This document shows positions 15,686-23,058 of a stretch of 56,914 bases of DNA, piece after piece. The stretch's first letter is position 1. Every line of letters begins with the position of its first letter. Both the position numbers and the translations under genes were made by a program. Below the pieces are notes generated by a model. That model was not told the DNA's origin and ran no database searches. It saw nothing but the letters and a program-made list of their open reading frames with translations. Source of the DNA: Bacteroidales bacterium (GTDB taxonomy: Bacteria; Bacteroidota; Bacteroidia; Bacteroidales; UBA12077); contig JAGXLL010000016.1 in the NCBI GenBank assembly GCA_018334675.1, positions 1 through 56,914 on the forward strand, given 5' to 3'.

Positions 15686-16654
15686 ATGGATAAAGTACTT
15701 GGAATAGGAAATGCCCTGGTGGATATTATGACCCGCCTGGAGGACGAGTCCCTGCTTGAAAAATATCAACTGCCTAAAGGCAGTATGCAACTGGTTGACC
15801 AGCCATTCAGCCAACAGTTGACCCGGGCAACCAAAGATTTGAACCGGCAACGAGCCAGTGGAGGATCGGCGGCCAACACCATTCACGGTCTGTCCCGTCT
15901 GGGCGTGAATACCGGCTTTATAGGCAAGGTAGGCCAGGATGAGCTGGGGACGTTTTTCCAGGAGGATATGAAAAAAGCCGGTATTGACCCCCATCTGTTT
16001 AAGAGCCAGACCGACAGTGGAAGAGCCATTGCACTGGTGAGTCCCGATTCGGAACGTACCTTCGCCACTTTTTTGGGTGCTGCCGTGGAGTTGAGCCCCG
16101 AAGATCTCACCCCTCAGCTCTTTGAAGGTTATCAATATCTGCATCTGGAAGGATACCTGATACAGAACCATGAACTGATGAAACGGGCTTTCGATCTGGC
16201 CAGAGAACAAGGTCTGCAAGTATCTCTTGATCTGGCCAGTTTCAATGTGGTGGAGGCCAACCTCGACTTTCTCAGTACTTTCGTGAAGGAACATGTGGAC
16301 ATTCTGTTTGCCAATGAAGAGGAGGCCCAGGCTTTTACCGGCAGGGAACCGGAGGCAGCCCTGGATGAGCTGGCCAACTTATGTGAGATCGCCATTGTGA
16401 AGGTAGGCAAGGATGGATCCTTCATTAAACGGGGTAGGGAGAAACATCAGATCGATCCCATTTCTGCCCAACCGGTAGATACAACCGGAGCCGGTGATGC
16501 CTATGCTGCCGGGTTCCTTTACGGTTTGGTTCATCATAAAGGACTGGAACAGTGCGGAAGCATCGGGTCGGTCCTGGCCGGCAAGGTCATCGAAGTGGTG
16601 GGGGCCAAGATGGATGATAAGAAATGGAAGGAGATTGACCAGCTGATACGTTAG
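15686..16654 (+). CDS. PfkB-family nucleoside/sugar kinase, adenosine-kinase-like, first copy
   Basis: A 322-residue ribokinase/PfkB-family kinase. PfkB signature 1 is GGSAANTIHGLSRLG near residue 55 and signature 2 is DTTGAGDAYAAGF near 263, with the catalytic Asp in TGAGD. The N-terminus KVLGIGNALVDIM is typical of Bacteroidetes PfkB proteins annotated as adenosine kinase. The chosen start is ATG 15686; earlier in-frame codons lack family similarity. Phosphorylating adenosine to AMP would pull the SAH hydrolase reaction forward, which fits the ahcY-metK neighbourhood. Sugar or other nucleoside substrates cannot be excluded from sequence. A tandem paralogue follows. Confidence 0.85.
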   Translation: MDKVLGIGNALVDIMTRLEDESLLEKYQLPKGSMQLVDQPFSQQLTRATKDLNRQRASGGSAANTIHGLSRLGVNTGFIGKVGQDELGTFFQEDMKKAGIDPHLFKSQTDSGRAIALVSPDSERTFATFLGAAVELSPEDLTPQLFEGYQYLHLEGYLIQNHELMKRAFDLAREQGLQVSLDLASFNVVEANLDFLSTFVKEHVDILFANEEEAQAFTGREPEAALDELANLCEIAIVKVGKDGSFIKRGREKHQIDPISAQPVDTTGAGDAYAAGFLYGLVHHKGLEQCGSIGSVLAGKVIEVVGAKMDDKKWKEIDQLIR

Positions 16655-16683
16655 AGATTCTTTGCATGAGAGCCGATCAATTT

Positions 16684-16715
16684 TTGCCATATTTGAACGG
16701 TTTTAATTATCTTTA
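16684..16715 (+). promoter_or_regulatory. Predicted promoter before the second PfkB kinase gene
   Basis: TTG at 16684-16686, a 21-base spacer, and TATCTTTA at 16708-16715 (one base off TAnnTTTG). The same -7 octamer stands before the encapsulin operon at 31308-31315. It would give a short leader before ATG 16738. Confidence 0.4.
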
Positions 16716-16737
16716 AAAAAACAAATCCGCCCCTGTT

Positions 16738-17703
16738 ATGTCAAAGATACTTGGAATAGGTAATACCCTGATAGATATTGTAGCAGAGCTTGACAGCGAT
16801 TCGCTCTTGAAGAAATATGGGTTTGCCAAGGGATCACAGGAGCATGTAGATAAATCCGTTTTTGATGCCTTTTACCAGGAGCTTTCTCTGAGCGGAGCCC
16901 GGGAGATTCCTGGCGGTTCTGCGGCCAATGTTTTGCATCCGTTGGCCCACCTTAATTACAAAACCAGTTTTATTGGTGCCATAGGCGATGATTCGTGGGG
17001 TAAGATGTTTGAGGAAGACCTGAAACAGGCAGGTATCCACTTTCATCCCATCCGCAAGGCGGGTGATACCGGGAAGGTATTGCATCTGATCACCCCGGAG
17101 CGTGAGAAGACAATCATCGCTTATACAGGCGTCAATGACCAGCTTGTTGGCGAAGATCTGGCCGATCAATACTTGTCGGGTTATACCCACGTGGTGGTTG
17201 ACGGTTTTCTCACGCCCAACGAGAAGTTTTTACAAGCCTTCCTTGACCGGGAGGATCTTCAGTATGCCAGGGTGATCTTTGATATGGCCAGCAGCCACAT
17301 AGCCGAGGGTCACCGGGAATTTCTCAAGCGCATGATCAAGAAGCACGTGGATGTATTATTTGCCAATGATCTGGAGGCATTTTCCTATACAGGTAATGAG
17401 CCCGAGCGGGGCATTCGCAGCATGGCGAAGGATTGTGATCTGGTGGTGATCAAGAAAGGCTCAAAAGGTTCTATGGTTCAGAGGGGCTCGGAGTTTTATA
17501 GTCTGGCCGCTGCGCCTGCCCGGATGGCCGATGACACGGGGGCAGGTGACATGTACGCTGCCGGTTTTCTATATGGATTGCTCAAGAACTATCACCTGAC
17601 ACACTGTGGAAAAATCGCTTCCTTTTTGGCTTCCAAGGTGCTGGAAGTGGAGGGAGCCCGCCTTCCTCCTGACAAGTGGCGTAATATCAAGAAGATGATT
17701 TAA
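16738..17703 (+). CDS. PfkB-family nucleoside/sugar kinase, adenosine-kinase-like, second copy
   Basis: A 321-residue paralogue of the previous kinase, aligning over the full length (KILGIGNTLIDIV, GGSAANVLHPLAHL, DDTGAGDMYAAGFLYG). The two copies are clearly diverged, for instance the substrate-side loop IHFHPIRKAGDTGKV differs from IDPHLFKSQTDSGRA, so they may prefer different substrates. Signature residues are intact in both, so neither looks dead. It is the last plus-strand gene of the methyl-transfer region and has its own promoter candidate. Adenosine kinase activity is a family-and-context inference. Confidence 0.85.
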   Translation: MSKILGIGNTLIDIVAELDSDSLLKKYGFAKGSQEHVDKSVFDAFYQELSLSGAREIPGGSAANVLHPLAHLNYKTSFIGAIGDDSWGKMFEEDLKQAGIHFHPIRKAGDTGKVLHLITPEREKTIIAYTGVNDQLVGEDLADQYLSGYTHVVVDGFLTPNEKFLQAFLDREDLQYARVIFDMASSHIAEGHREFLKRMIKKHVDVLFANDLEAFSYTGNEPERGIRSMAKDCDLVVIKKGSKGSMVQRGSEFYSLAAAPARMADDTGAGDMYAAGFLYGLLKNYHLTHCGKIASFLASKVLEVEGARLPPDKWRNIKKMI

Positions 17704-17827
17704 GATTTTCCCTCATTCGGGCATTTTTCAGGCTTTAAGCTTCCACAGGCAGATCTATCTCCAGGGTTATCCCGGGGAGAACATTTGCGGATGTAAGCAG
17801 TGGGATGAGTAAGATGTAAAAATATAC

Positions 17828-18463
17828 TTACAGGTTTACCAGTCTGTACTGTATGGCGTAACGGATCAGCTCGGAGTTGTTGGTCAGGTTGAGTTTGCTA
17901 AGTATCCTTGTACGGTAGGTACTGATGGTTTTGACGCTGAGCGAGAGGTTCTGTGAAATCTCCGTCAATGTCTCCCCCGAGGCAATACGGCGTAGTACTT
18001 CAAATTCCCGGTCAGAAAGACTTTTATATCCGGGGGTGTTGGTAGGCTCATGCAGGTGATCAGCCAGGGTCTCAGCGACCTTTGAGCTGATATACCGTTT
18101 ACCGGCCGCTACTTTTCTTATGGCATTCTCCAGTTCGGCCGGAGCACTCTCTTTGGTCAGATAGCCTGCAGCTCCGGATTTCATTACCCTCAGGGCATAT
18201 TGATCTTCAGGGTACATGCTGAGGATCAATACCGGGAGATTGGGCTGAATGCTTTTCAGTTGTTTAAGGGCCTCCACCCCGCTGCGTCCGGGCAGAGAAA
18301 TATCCAGTACCACCACATCGTAGTGTTCCTGATTGATCTTTTTCAGCATGTCGGCCGCATGCTGGGCCTCACCTCTGACACGGATGTCAGTGGTGTCGTC
18401 CAGAAGTTGCTTGATGCCTTTCCGAACTATGGTATGGTCATCGACAATGAGTACATGGATCAT
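17828..18463 (-). CDS. NarL/LuxR-type response regulator
   Basis: A 211-residue transcription regulator. The N-terminal receiver domain carries acidic DD at residues 8-9, phospho-acceptor Asp54 in VVLDISLPG, and a Lys in the TKESAP segment near 105. The C-terminal LuxR-type helix-turn-helix contains LSDREFEVLRRIASGETLTEIS and VKTISTYRTRIL. Its ATG overlaps the end of a histidine-kinase fragment by four bases, so it was probably the second gene of a two-component operon. The kinase is now decayed, so the regulator may be orphaned or answer to another kinase. Its targets are unknown. Confidence 0.92.
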   Translation of the reverse strand: MIHVLIVDDHTIVRKGIKQLLDDTTDIRVRGEAQHAADMLKKINQEHYDVVVLDISLPGRSGVEALKQLKSIQPNLPVLILSMYPEDQYALRVMKSGAAGYLTKESAPAELENAIRKVAAGKRYISSKVAETLADHLHEPTNTPGYKSLSDREFEVLRRIASGETLTEISQNLSLSVKTISTYRTRILSKLNLTNNSELIRYAIQYRLVNL

Positions 18464-18723
18464 ATTGGTTTTGAATTGAAGGGCATCTGAACGATGATTT
18501 TTGTCCCTTGATTTTTTGAGCTTTCCACTTTTACATCGGCGCCAATGAGCCGGGCTCTTTCTTCCATGCCTGTAATGCCATAGCTATCAGATTTATGGCG
18601 TTGTTCCCCTGTCATTCCGATTCCGTTGTTGCTGATCTGTAAAATTAATGAATTTTTTGTTTTGTTCAATGTACCTTTAACATGGCCCGGTGAATGACCA
18701 TGAATGATAATGATAAGTTCCAA
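18460..18723 (-). pseudogene. Remnant of a NarL-family sensor histidine kinase (ATPase domain only)
   Basis: About 87 residues remain of a sensor kinase. The ATPase domain shows the N/G1 box ISNNGIGM and G2-like YGITGMEERA, then a typical C-terminal strand GTKIIVQMPF. The sensor, dimerisation and phospho-acceptor His parts are missing, and the expected N-box Asn motif before HGHS is not recognisable. Upstream sequence is occupied by a gene on the opposite strand starting at 18726, which suggests a rearrangement cut the kinase. It probably makes no working kinase. Confidence 0.7.
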
Positions 18724-18725
18724 AG

Positions 18726-19013
18726 ATGCCCAACCCTAAAACAATTGACCTGAATGGTTTGTTTCTGAGAAAAAAGCTTATGGAAAACTGGAAAGAGACC
18801 CAACAGGAAATCACAAAAACCTTTAATTTTAAGGATTTTGTAGAGGCTATTGATTTTGTGAACAAGGTTAAGGATGTAGCTGAGCGGCATCAACACCATC
18901 CGGATATCTTCATTCATTCCTACAATAAGGTAAAGATCAGTTTAACCACTCACAGCGAAGGACGCGTCACCGATAATGACTACAGGGTGGCGGAAGAGCT
19001 CGATAAGCTTTGA
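18726..19013 (+). CDS. phhB: Pterin-4a-carbinolamine dehydratase
   Basis: A 95-residue small enzyme that dehydrates 4a-hydroxytetrahydropterin. The signature lies at residues 57-76, with HHPD at 57-60, YNKV at 66-69 and TTH at 74-76, including the family's catalytic histidines. The length is standard. ATG 18726 is taken as start; ATG 18780 (MENWKE) is possible. No phenylalanine hydroxylase gene is nearby. In bacteria without one, such proteins have been linked to folate or molybdopterin metabolism, and pterin chemistry would fit the folate enzymes upstream, but this link is speculative. Confidence 0.92.
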   Translation: MPNPKTIDLNGLFLRKKLMENWKETQQEITKTFNFKDFVEAIDFVNKVKDVAERHQHHPDIFIHSYNKVKISLTTHSEGRVTDNDYRVAEELDKL

Positions 19014-19133
19014 TACCGGATCTCCGATGAGTTCATCAACATCATCCTGGGAGCTACTGTGGTCCGTGAACTGATGGGACCGGTGCTGGCGAAGTGTTTC
19101 TTTGGTAAGGCGGGAGAGGTAGAGGTAGCATAA
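19014..19133 (+). pseudogene. C-terminal stub of a cation/proton antiporter-like protein
   Basis: In the same frame directly after the dehydratase stop codon, 39 codons read ...ILGATVVRELMGPVLAK..., ending KAGEVEVA and TAA. The pattern GATVVxELxGPxxAK...KAGE is typical of the C-terminus of the membrane domain of CPA-type sodium/proton antiporters. There is no start codon or remaining body, so this is a fragment left by deletion or recombination next to the helicase gene. The assignment is by motif memory only. Confidence 0.5.
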
Positions 19134-19142
19134 GCCGGTGCT

Positions 19143-22112
19143 TTATCCAAAGAGTTCGAGCAGTTGTTCCCTGGTTAGTTTTTTCAGGGTTTCGCTTGGG
19201 GTGATGAATGTTTCCGCCAGGCGGGCTTTTTTATTCTGCAACCGCTGAATCTTTTCCTCAACGGTTCCGGCTGAGATAAAGCGGTACACCATCACCTTTT
19301 TATCCTGTCCGATGCGGTGGGCCCGGTTGATGGCCTGTTCCTCCACAGCGGGGTTCCACCATGGATCGATGATCAGTACATAATCGGCAGCCGTCAGGTT
19401 GAGTCCGAAGCCCCCTGCTTTGATCTGTATGAGAAAAATTTGGTTGTCCGCCTGATCCTGAAAACTCTGGATTACCTTTTGGCGGTTGTGGGTTTCTCCG
19501 GTGAGCAGCGAATATTGCCAGCCAATGTTCCGGAAGTGCTCCTCCAGCAGCCGCAAGTGTTTTTTGTATGAGGAGAAAACCAGCACTTTATGATCCTCGG
19601 AGATCAGATTCTCCAGGTAATCCAGTATCTCCATGAATTTCCCTGAGCCGGAGGGATAATCCTCATCGACCATGCGGGGATGGTTGGCAATTTGTCGCAG
19701 CCTGCTCAATCCATCCAGTATCTTCAGGTTGTCTTTCTCATGCTGTTCTTCCAGGTGTTCTATGATGGCATTACGGATCATCGACTTTTCTCGCTCATAG
19801 TAGGCCCATTGGGGGTCTGTCATCTGACAATGGATCACCTGTTCGGTTTTTTCCGGCAGTTCTTTGGCTACCTGGCGTTTGGTGCGCCGCAGTATAAAGG
19901 GATCGATGATGGTTTGCAGCTTGGCCTCACGTTCCTGATCGTTTTGTTTTTCAATGGGTTGGATGAATTCTTGCTTGAAGAAATGATAACTTCCCAACAG
20001 TCCTTTGTTCAGAAAGTTAAACTGGGCCCACAAATCGGAAAGCGAATTCTCGATGGGGGTACCTGTTAATACCAGCTTGTGCTTGCTTTGAAGCTGATTG
20101 ACTGCTTTATAGACTTTCGAGGAGGGATTCTTGATATACTGGCTTTCATCGAGAATGATGTAGTGAAAATCGACTTTTTGCAACAGTTGATAGTCATTAC
20201 GTACGATGCCATAGGTGGTGATCACAACATCATAATGGTAAAGATCTTCTACCTTACGGGTTCGGTTAATGCCGGTAAAACGGTAACAGGAGAGCTGGGG
20301 GGTGAATTTTTCTATCTCATCTTCCCAGTTGTATATCAAGGAAGTGGGCATGATGATCAGGGAAAGGGGAGATGATTCTTCCAGGGTGTCGGTTTGGTCG
20401 CCTGATTGGGGCCACTGCTGGAAGAGGTTGAGTTGTCCGGACTGAGAATGAGTTTTTTGGGATATGGCCACTTTTTCGTTGGTTTGTTTGACGTTTAGCA
20501 GCAGGGTGAGGGTTTGAATAGTTTTTCCCAGGCCCATATCATCGGCCAGGCATCCTCCGAACTCATATTTGTTTAACAGGTGCATCCAGCGGTATCCCTT
20601 TAGCTGATAGGGGCGGAGCGTGGACAGCAGTTCTCCGGGTACGGGAATCTCTTCTTTTTGGGCATTATCGCTCAGCTCCCTTAATCGTTGCAGATAGGAA
20701 TGGCGCGCTGAATCGAAGCTGTCTTCCAGGATCTTGAAATGGAATGTGTTGATCTGCAGGTGATTTTGTTGTATATCCCCAAACTTGAAGAGATCTGCGT
20801 ACTGCGAAAACCACTCTTCGGGCAGAAGCGCATATTTTCCATTGGGGAGCTGAATTTCTCTGATCCCCTGTAGGATATACTTCCTGAGGTTGACAAAGGG
20901 AAAGGCATATCCGCCTACCTGAACCTTGGCCCGGAGATCGAACCAGTCATTTTTTTCCGTGACTTCCGAGACTAAAGAGAAATCCGGGAGACTCCAGTTT
21001 TTGTCATCCAGCTCCGTCTTTAAACCTATACCCTGTGCCTTAAGCTGGGAAACATGTTGTTTAAGCCATTCCAGCAGGCGGTATAATGGATCCTGATCGT
21101 CATTTTCAGAGTCTTTTGCCTCCACGGGCCGGAAATAATTTCCCATGTGGTTCCGTAGGCCCAATTCCTTGATCAACTCGAGTTTTTGCTTCTCCCAGGC
21201 CCGGTCCCGCTCAATCTTATAAAAACGGTAATTCTGACCCTTGCTATCCAGCAGGACTTTGTTGTTTTGATTGCTCTCCGGATAAAAGCACTCATCTCCG
21301 TAATAGAAGGAAAGCATCAAAACGGGGGCATAACTCAAATCGCGGGAAAGTTCCAGTAAAGCCTGCTTTTCAGGAGAGATGGTCTCTATTTCAAATCCTT
21401 TGGCATGGACCCGGTATTTTTTGATGTTGGGAAGCGCAAATGTTTCAAACCATTTTTTTTCGAAGTGCCGGGGTACGATGATATATTCTTTATTGAAAAA
21501 AGGCTTGAGTTTGCTGGCATCAATATCTTCAAAGGAGTAAAGCTGGTAGTCGATGATCATCCGGCAGGGCTCGTGAGAGAGAATGATGTAATTTTTATCC
21601 ATCAGATAGATCTCCTGGCCCGCCTGGCTCAATGCAAGATTGTAACGCGTTTCATCGGACATTTTTTCTATGTTGAACACGGTCTGAGCCTGTTCCTTAA
21701 GTACTGTGATTCGATTGTCGCGGTTGATGAATTTGTGTTTCTCCTTCAGGTATACTTCGATGTCGGTTTCTCTGAGCAGATCCGCCAGCCGGGCCATTCT
21801 TTTCTCTATGAAAGGACGGATGCGCTGTTTTACGTCCCGGGATTGGATATTATTAAGAAATTCCTTTACGGTTGGGTCCTTTTTGCTTCCAAACAGATGA
21901 TACAGGTTTTTTTCACTGTACTGACCGGCAATCTCATACACTTGTTTCTCTTTAGGACTCAATTGGGGGGCATAACGGGAATAATTCAACTCAGTAAGCT
22001 GAGCTTCAATAGGCAGAAAGCCTTTGTCTTCCAGCTTGTTGATTATCAATGGCCTGGCCAGGGGGCCAAAGGTTTTATCCTCGAGGATGCCTACAACAAA
22101 TGTCTGAGCCAT
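19143..22112 (-). CDS. SNF2-family DEAD/DEAH helicase-like ATPase
   Basis: A 989-residue Swi2/Snf2-type double-stranded-DNA translocase. The C-terminal half has the helicase core: motif I DDMGLGKT near residue 527, motif II DESQ near 656 (canonical DExH has the fourth residue changed to Gln), motif III LTGTPIENS, and motifs V-VI AGGFGLNLTAADYV and QAINRAHRIGQ. The N-terminal 480 residues form a poorly conserved region typical of bacterial SNF2 proteins, with no SWIM zinc finger evident. It stands alone on the minus strand between plus-strand units. Bacterial members are linked to transcription recycling (RapA-like) or defence; no partner gene here points to either. Confidence 0.93.
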   Translation of the reverse strand: MAQTFVVGILEDKTFGPLARPLIINKLEDKGFLPIEAQLTELNYSRYAPQLSPKEKQVYEIAGQYSEKNLYHLFGSKKDPTVKEFLNNIQSRDVKQRIRPFIEKRMARLADLLRETDIEVYLKEKHKFINRDNRITVLKEQAQTVFNIEKMSDETRYNLALSQAGQEIYLMDKNYIILSHEPCRMIIDYQLYSFEDIDASKLKPFFNKEYIIVPRHFEKKWFETFALPNIKKYRVHAKGFEIETISPEKQALLELSRDLSYAPVLMLSFYYGDECFYPESNQNNKVLLDSKGQNYRFYKIERDRAWEKQKLELIKELGLRNHMGNYFRPVEAKDSENDDQDPLYRLLEWLKQHVSQLKAQGIGLKTELDDKNWSLPDFSLVSEVTEKNDWFDLRAKVQVGGYAFPFVNLRKYILQGIREIQLPNGKYALLPEEWFSQYADLFKFGDIQQNHLQINTFHFKILEDSFDSARHSYLQRLRELSDNAQKEEIPVPGELLSTLRPYQLKGYRWMHLLNKYEFGGCLADDMGLGKTIQTLTLLLNVKQTNEKVAISQKTHSQSGQLNLFQQWPQSGDQTDTLEESSPLSLIIMPTSLIYNWEDEIEKFTPQLSCYRFTGINRTRKVEDLYHYDVVITTYGIVRNDYQLLQKVDFHYIILDESQYIKNPSSKVYKAVNQLQSKHKLVLTGTPIENSLSDLWAQFNFLNKGLLGSYHFFKQEFIQPIEKQNDQEREAKLQTIIDPFILRRTKRQVAKELPEKTEQVIHCQMTDPQWAYYEREKSMIRNAIIEHLEEQHEKDNLKILDGLSRLRQIANHPRMVDEDYPSGSGKFMEILDYLENLISEDHKVLVFSSYKKHLRLLEEHFRNIGWQYSLLTGETHNRQKVIQSFQDQADNQIFLIQIKAGGFGLNLTAADYVLIIDPWWNPAVEEQAINRAHRIGQDKKVMVYRFISAGTVEEKIQRLQNKKARLAETFITPSETLKKLTREQLLELFG

Positions 22113-22505
22113 AAATAAAAACCGTTTTCTCCAAATGTCTTAAATTTATAAGCAATTCCTTTGATCATAAAATATTCCAACGAAAGTTATCAACAAATTG
22201 TATGTATCATCCGCAATCGATTTTCATCCAGGGGAGTTGGTGGAGATCACCGGTTTATTCCCCTTCTGCCTGATCCATCCGGTTATAAGGTAGTTAACCA
22301 GCAAAAGCCCTTTTCTCCGGAAAACCCTTTATGGATACGCACCTGTCCGATTCAATTAAGAATGAATATAAATAATTGCCTACCGGCCATCATCCGATAT
22401 GTTAGAGTACCCGTGTTTAATGGCATGTTGCAGAACTTTTGTTTTTATGATAACAAGTTATAAATTAACGCCGATTTTGAAGTTTTAACCCCAAACCCAG
22501 TATTT
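22113..22505. other. Intergenic region between the helicase and the transhydrogenase operon
   Basis: About 390 bases separating divergently transcribed genes. A 100-codon open frame at 22161-22463 has no recognisable protein features and I do not accept it as a gene. The last 70 bases contain a Rex-like operator. No terminator is needed here because the flanking genes point outward. Confidence 0.5.
22439..22456. promoter_or_regulatory. Predicted Rex operator upstream of the transhydrogenase operon
   Basis: The 18-mer TTGTTTTTATGATAACAA has palindromic ends TTGTT/AACAA and fits the Rex consensus TTGTtaa-N4-ttaACAA with three inner mismatches. It lies 50 bases before the first gene, where a bound repressor would block transcription. 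Rex is encoded at 49645-50259. Confidence 0.6.
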
Positions 22506-23024
22506 ATGCGTGTTCAAAGAATACCCCGAAAGGAGGATCAGGTTGACCAGGAGCCGGTTGATCTGACTCTGCTTGATCCCCTGATTGAAAAATACAGACA
22601 TAAGAAGGGCAATTTGATCCCGTTGCTTCAAGGCACACAGGATATCTACGGGTATTTGCCATACGAAGCCTTTCTCAAGCTTTCTGAGGAAACCGGCATA
22701 CCGCTGAATGAGATGTATGGGGTAGCCACTTTCTATACCCAGTTCCGGCTCAATCCAGTAGGCAAGCACATCATCAAGGTTTGTCATGGCACGGCATGCC
22801 ATGTACAGGATGCAGAGACCATTACCGATGCCCTGCAGGATGCCTTGAAAATAGAGGATGGGGAGACCACCGAAGACAGTCTTTTCACCCTGGAATCCGT
22901 TGCATGCCTGGGGTGTTGCTCCCTGGCTCCGGTTATGATGATCGATGGCAACACCTATGGCAAGCTTACCGGAAAAGGGGCTGTTAAAATCGTCAAAGAG
23001 ATGAAGATCAGCGAACGCAATTAA
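22506..23024 (+). CDS. NuoE/HydC-like [2Fe-2S] subunit of a putative Stn-type transhydrogenase
   Basis: A 172-residue thioredoxin-fold [2Fe-2S] protein, like NuoE, HydC and StnC. The four cluster cysteines are visible as CHGTAC near residue 97 and CLGCC near 138, with a helical N-terminal domain (LIPLLQGTQDIYGYLP, VATFYTQF). It passes electrons to or from the flavin-bearing NuoF-like subunit encoded next, 34 bases downstream. It heads a three-gene operon under a Rex-like operator. By itself it could serve a hydrogenase, formate dehydrogenase or transhydrogenase; the third gene decides in favour of a transhydrogenase. Confidence 0.92.
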   Translation: MRVQRIPRKEDQVDQEPVDLTLLDPLIEKYRHKKGNLIPLLQGTQDIYGYLPYEAFLKLSEETGIPLNEMYGVATFYTQFRLNPVGKHIIKVCHGTACHVQDAETITDALQDALKIEDGETTEDSLFTLESVACLGCCSLAPVMMIDGNTYGKLTGKGAVKIVKEMKISERN

Positions 23025-23058
23025 TAAACCGGATAGGAAGACTCAATTTAATTTCAAT

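Noticed and set aside
17737-17790. A minus-strand stretch reading like a kinase C-terminus (PGITLEIDLPVEA then stop)
   Set aside because: Too short to assign, with a stop codon shortly upstream in the same frame.
22161-22463. A 100-codon plus-strand open frame before the transhydrogenase operon
   Set aside because: No family features or ribosome site, and it overlaps the Rex-like operator and promoter region of the next operon.
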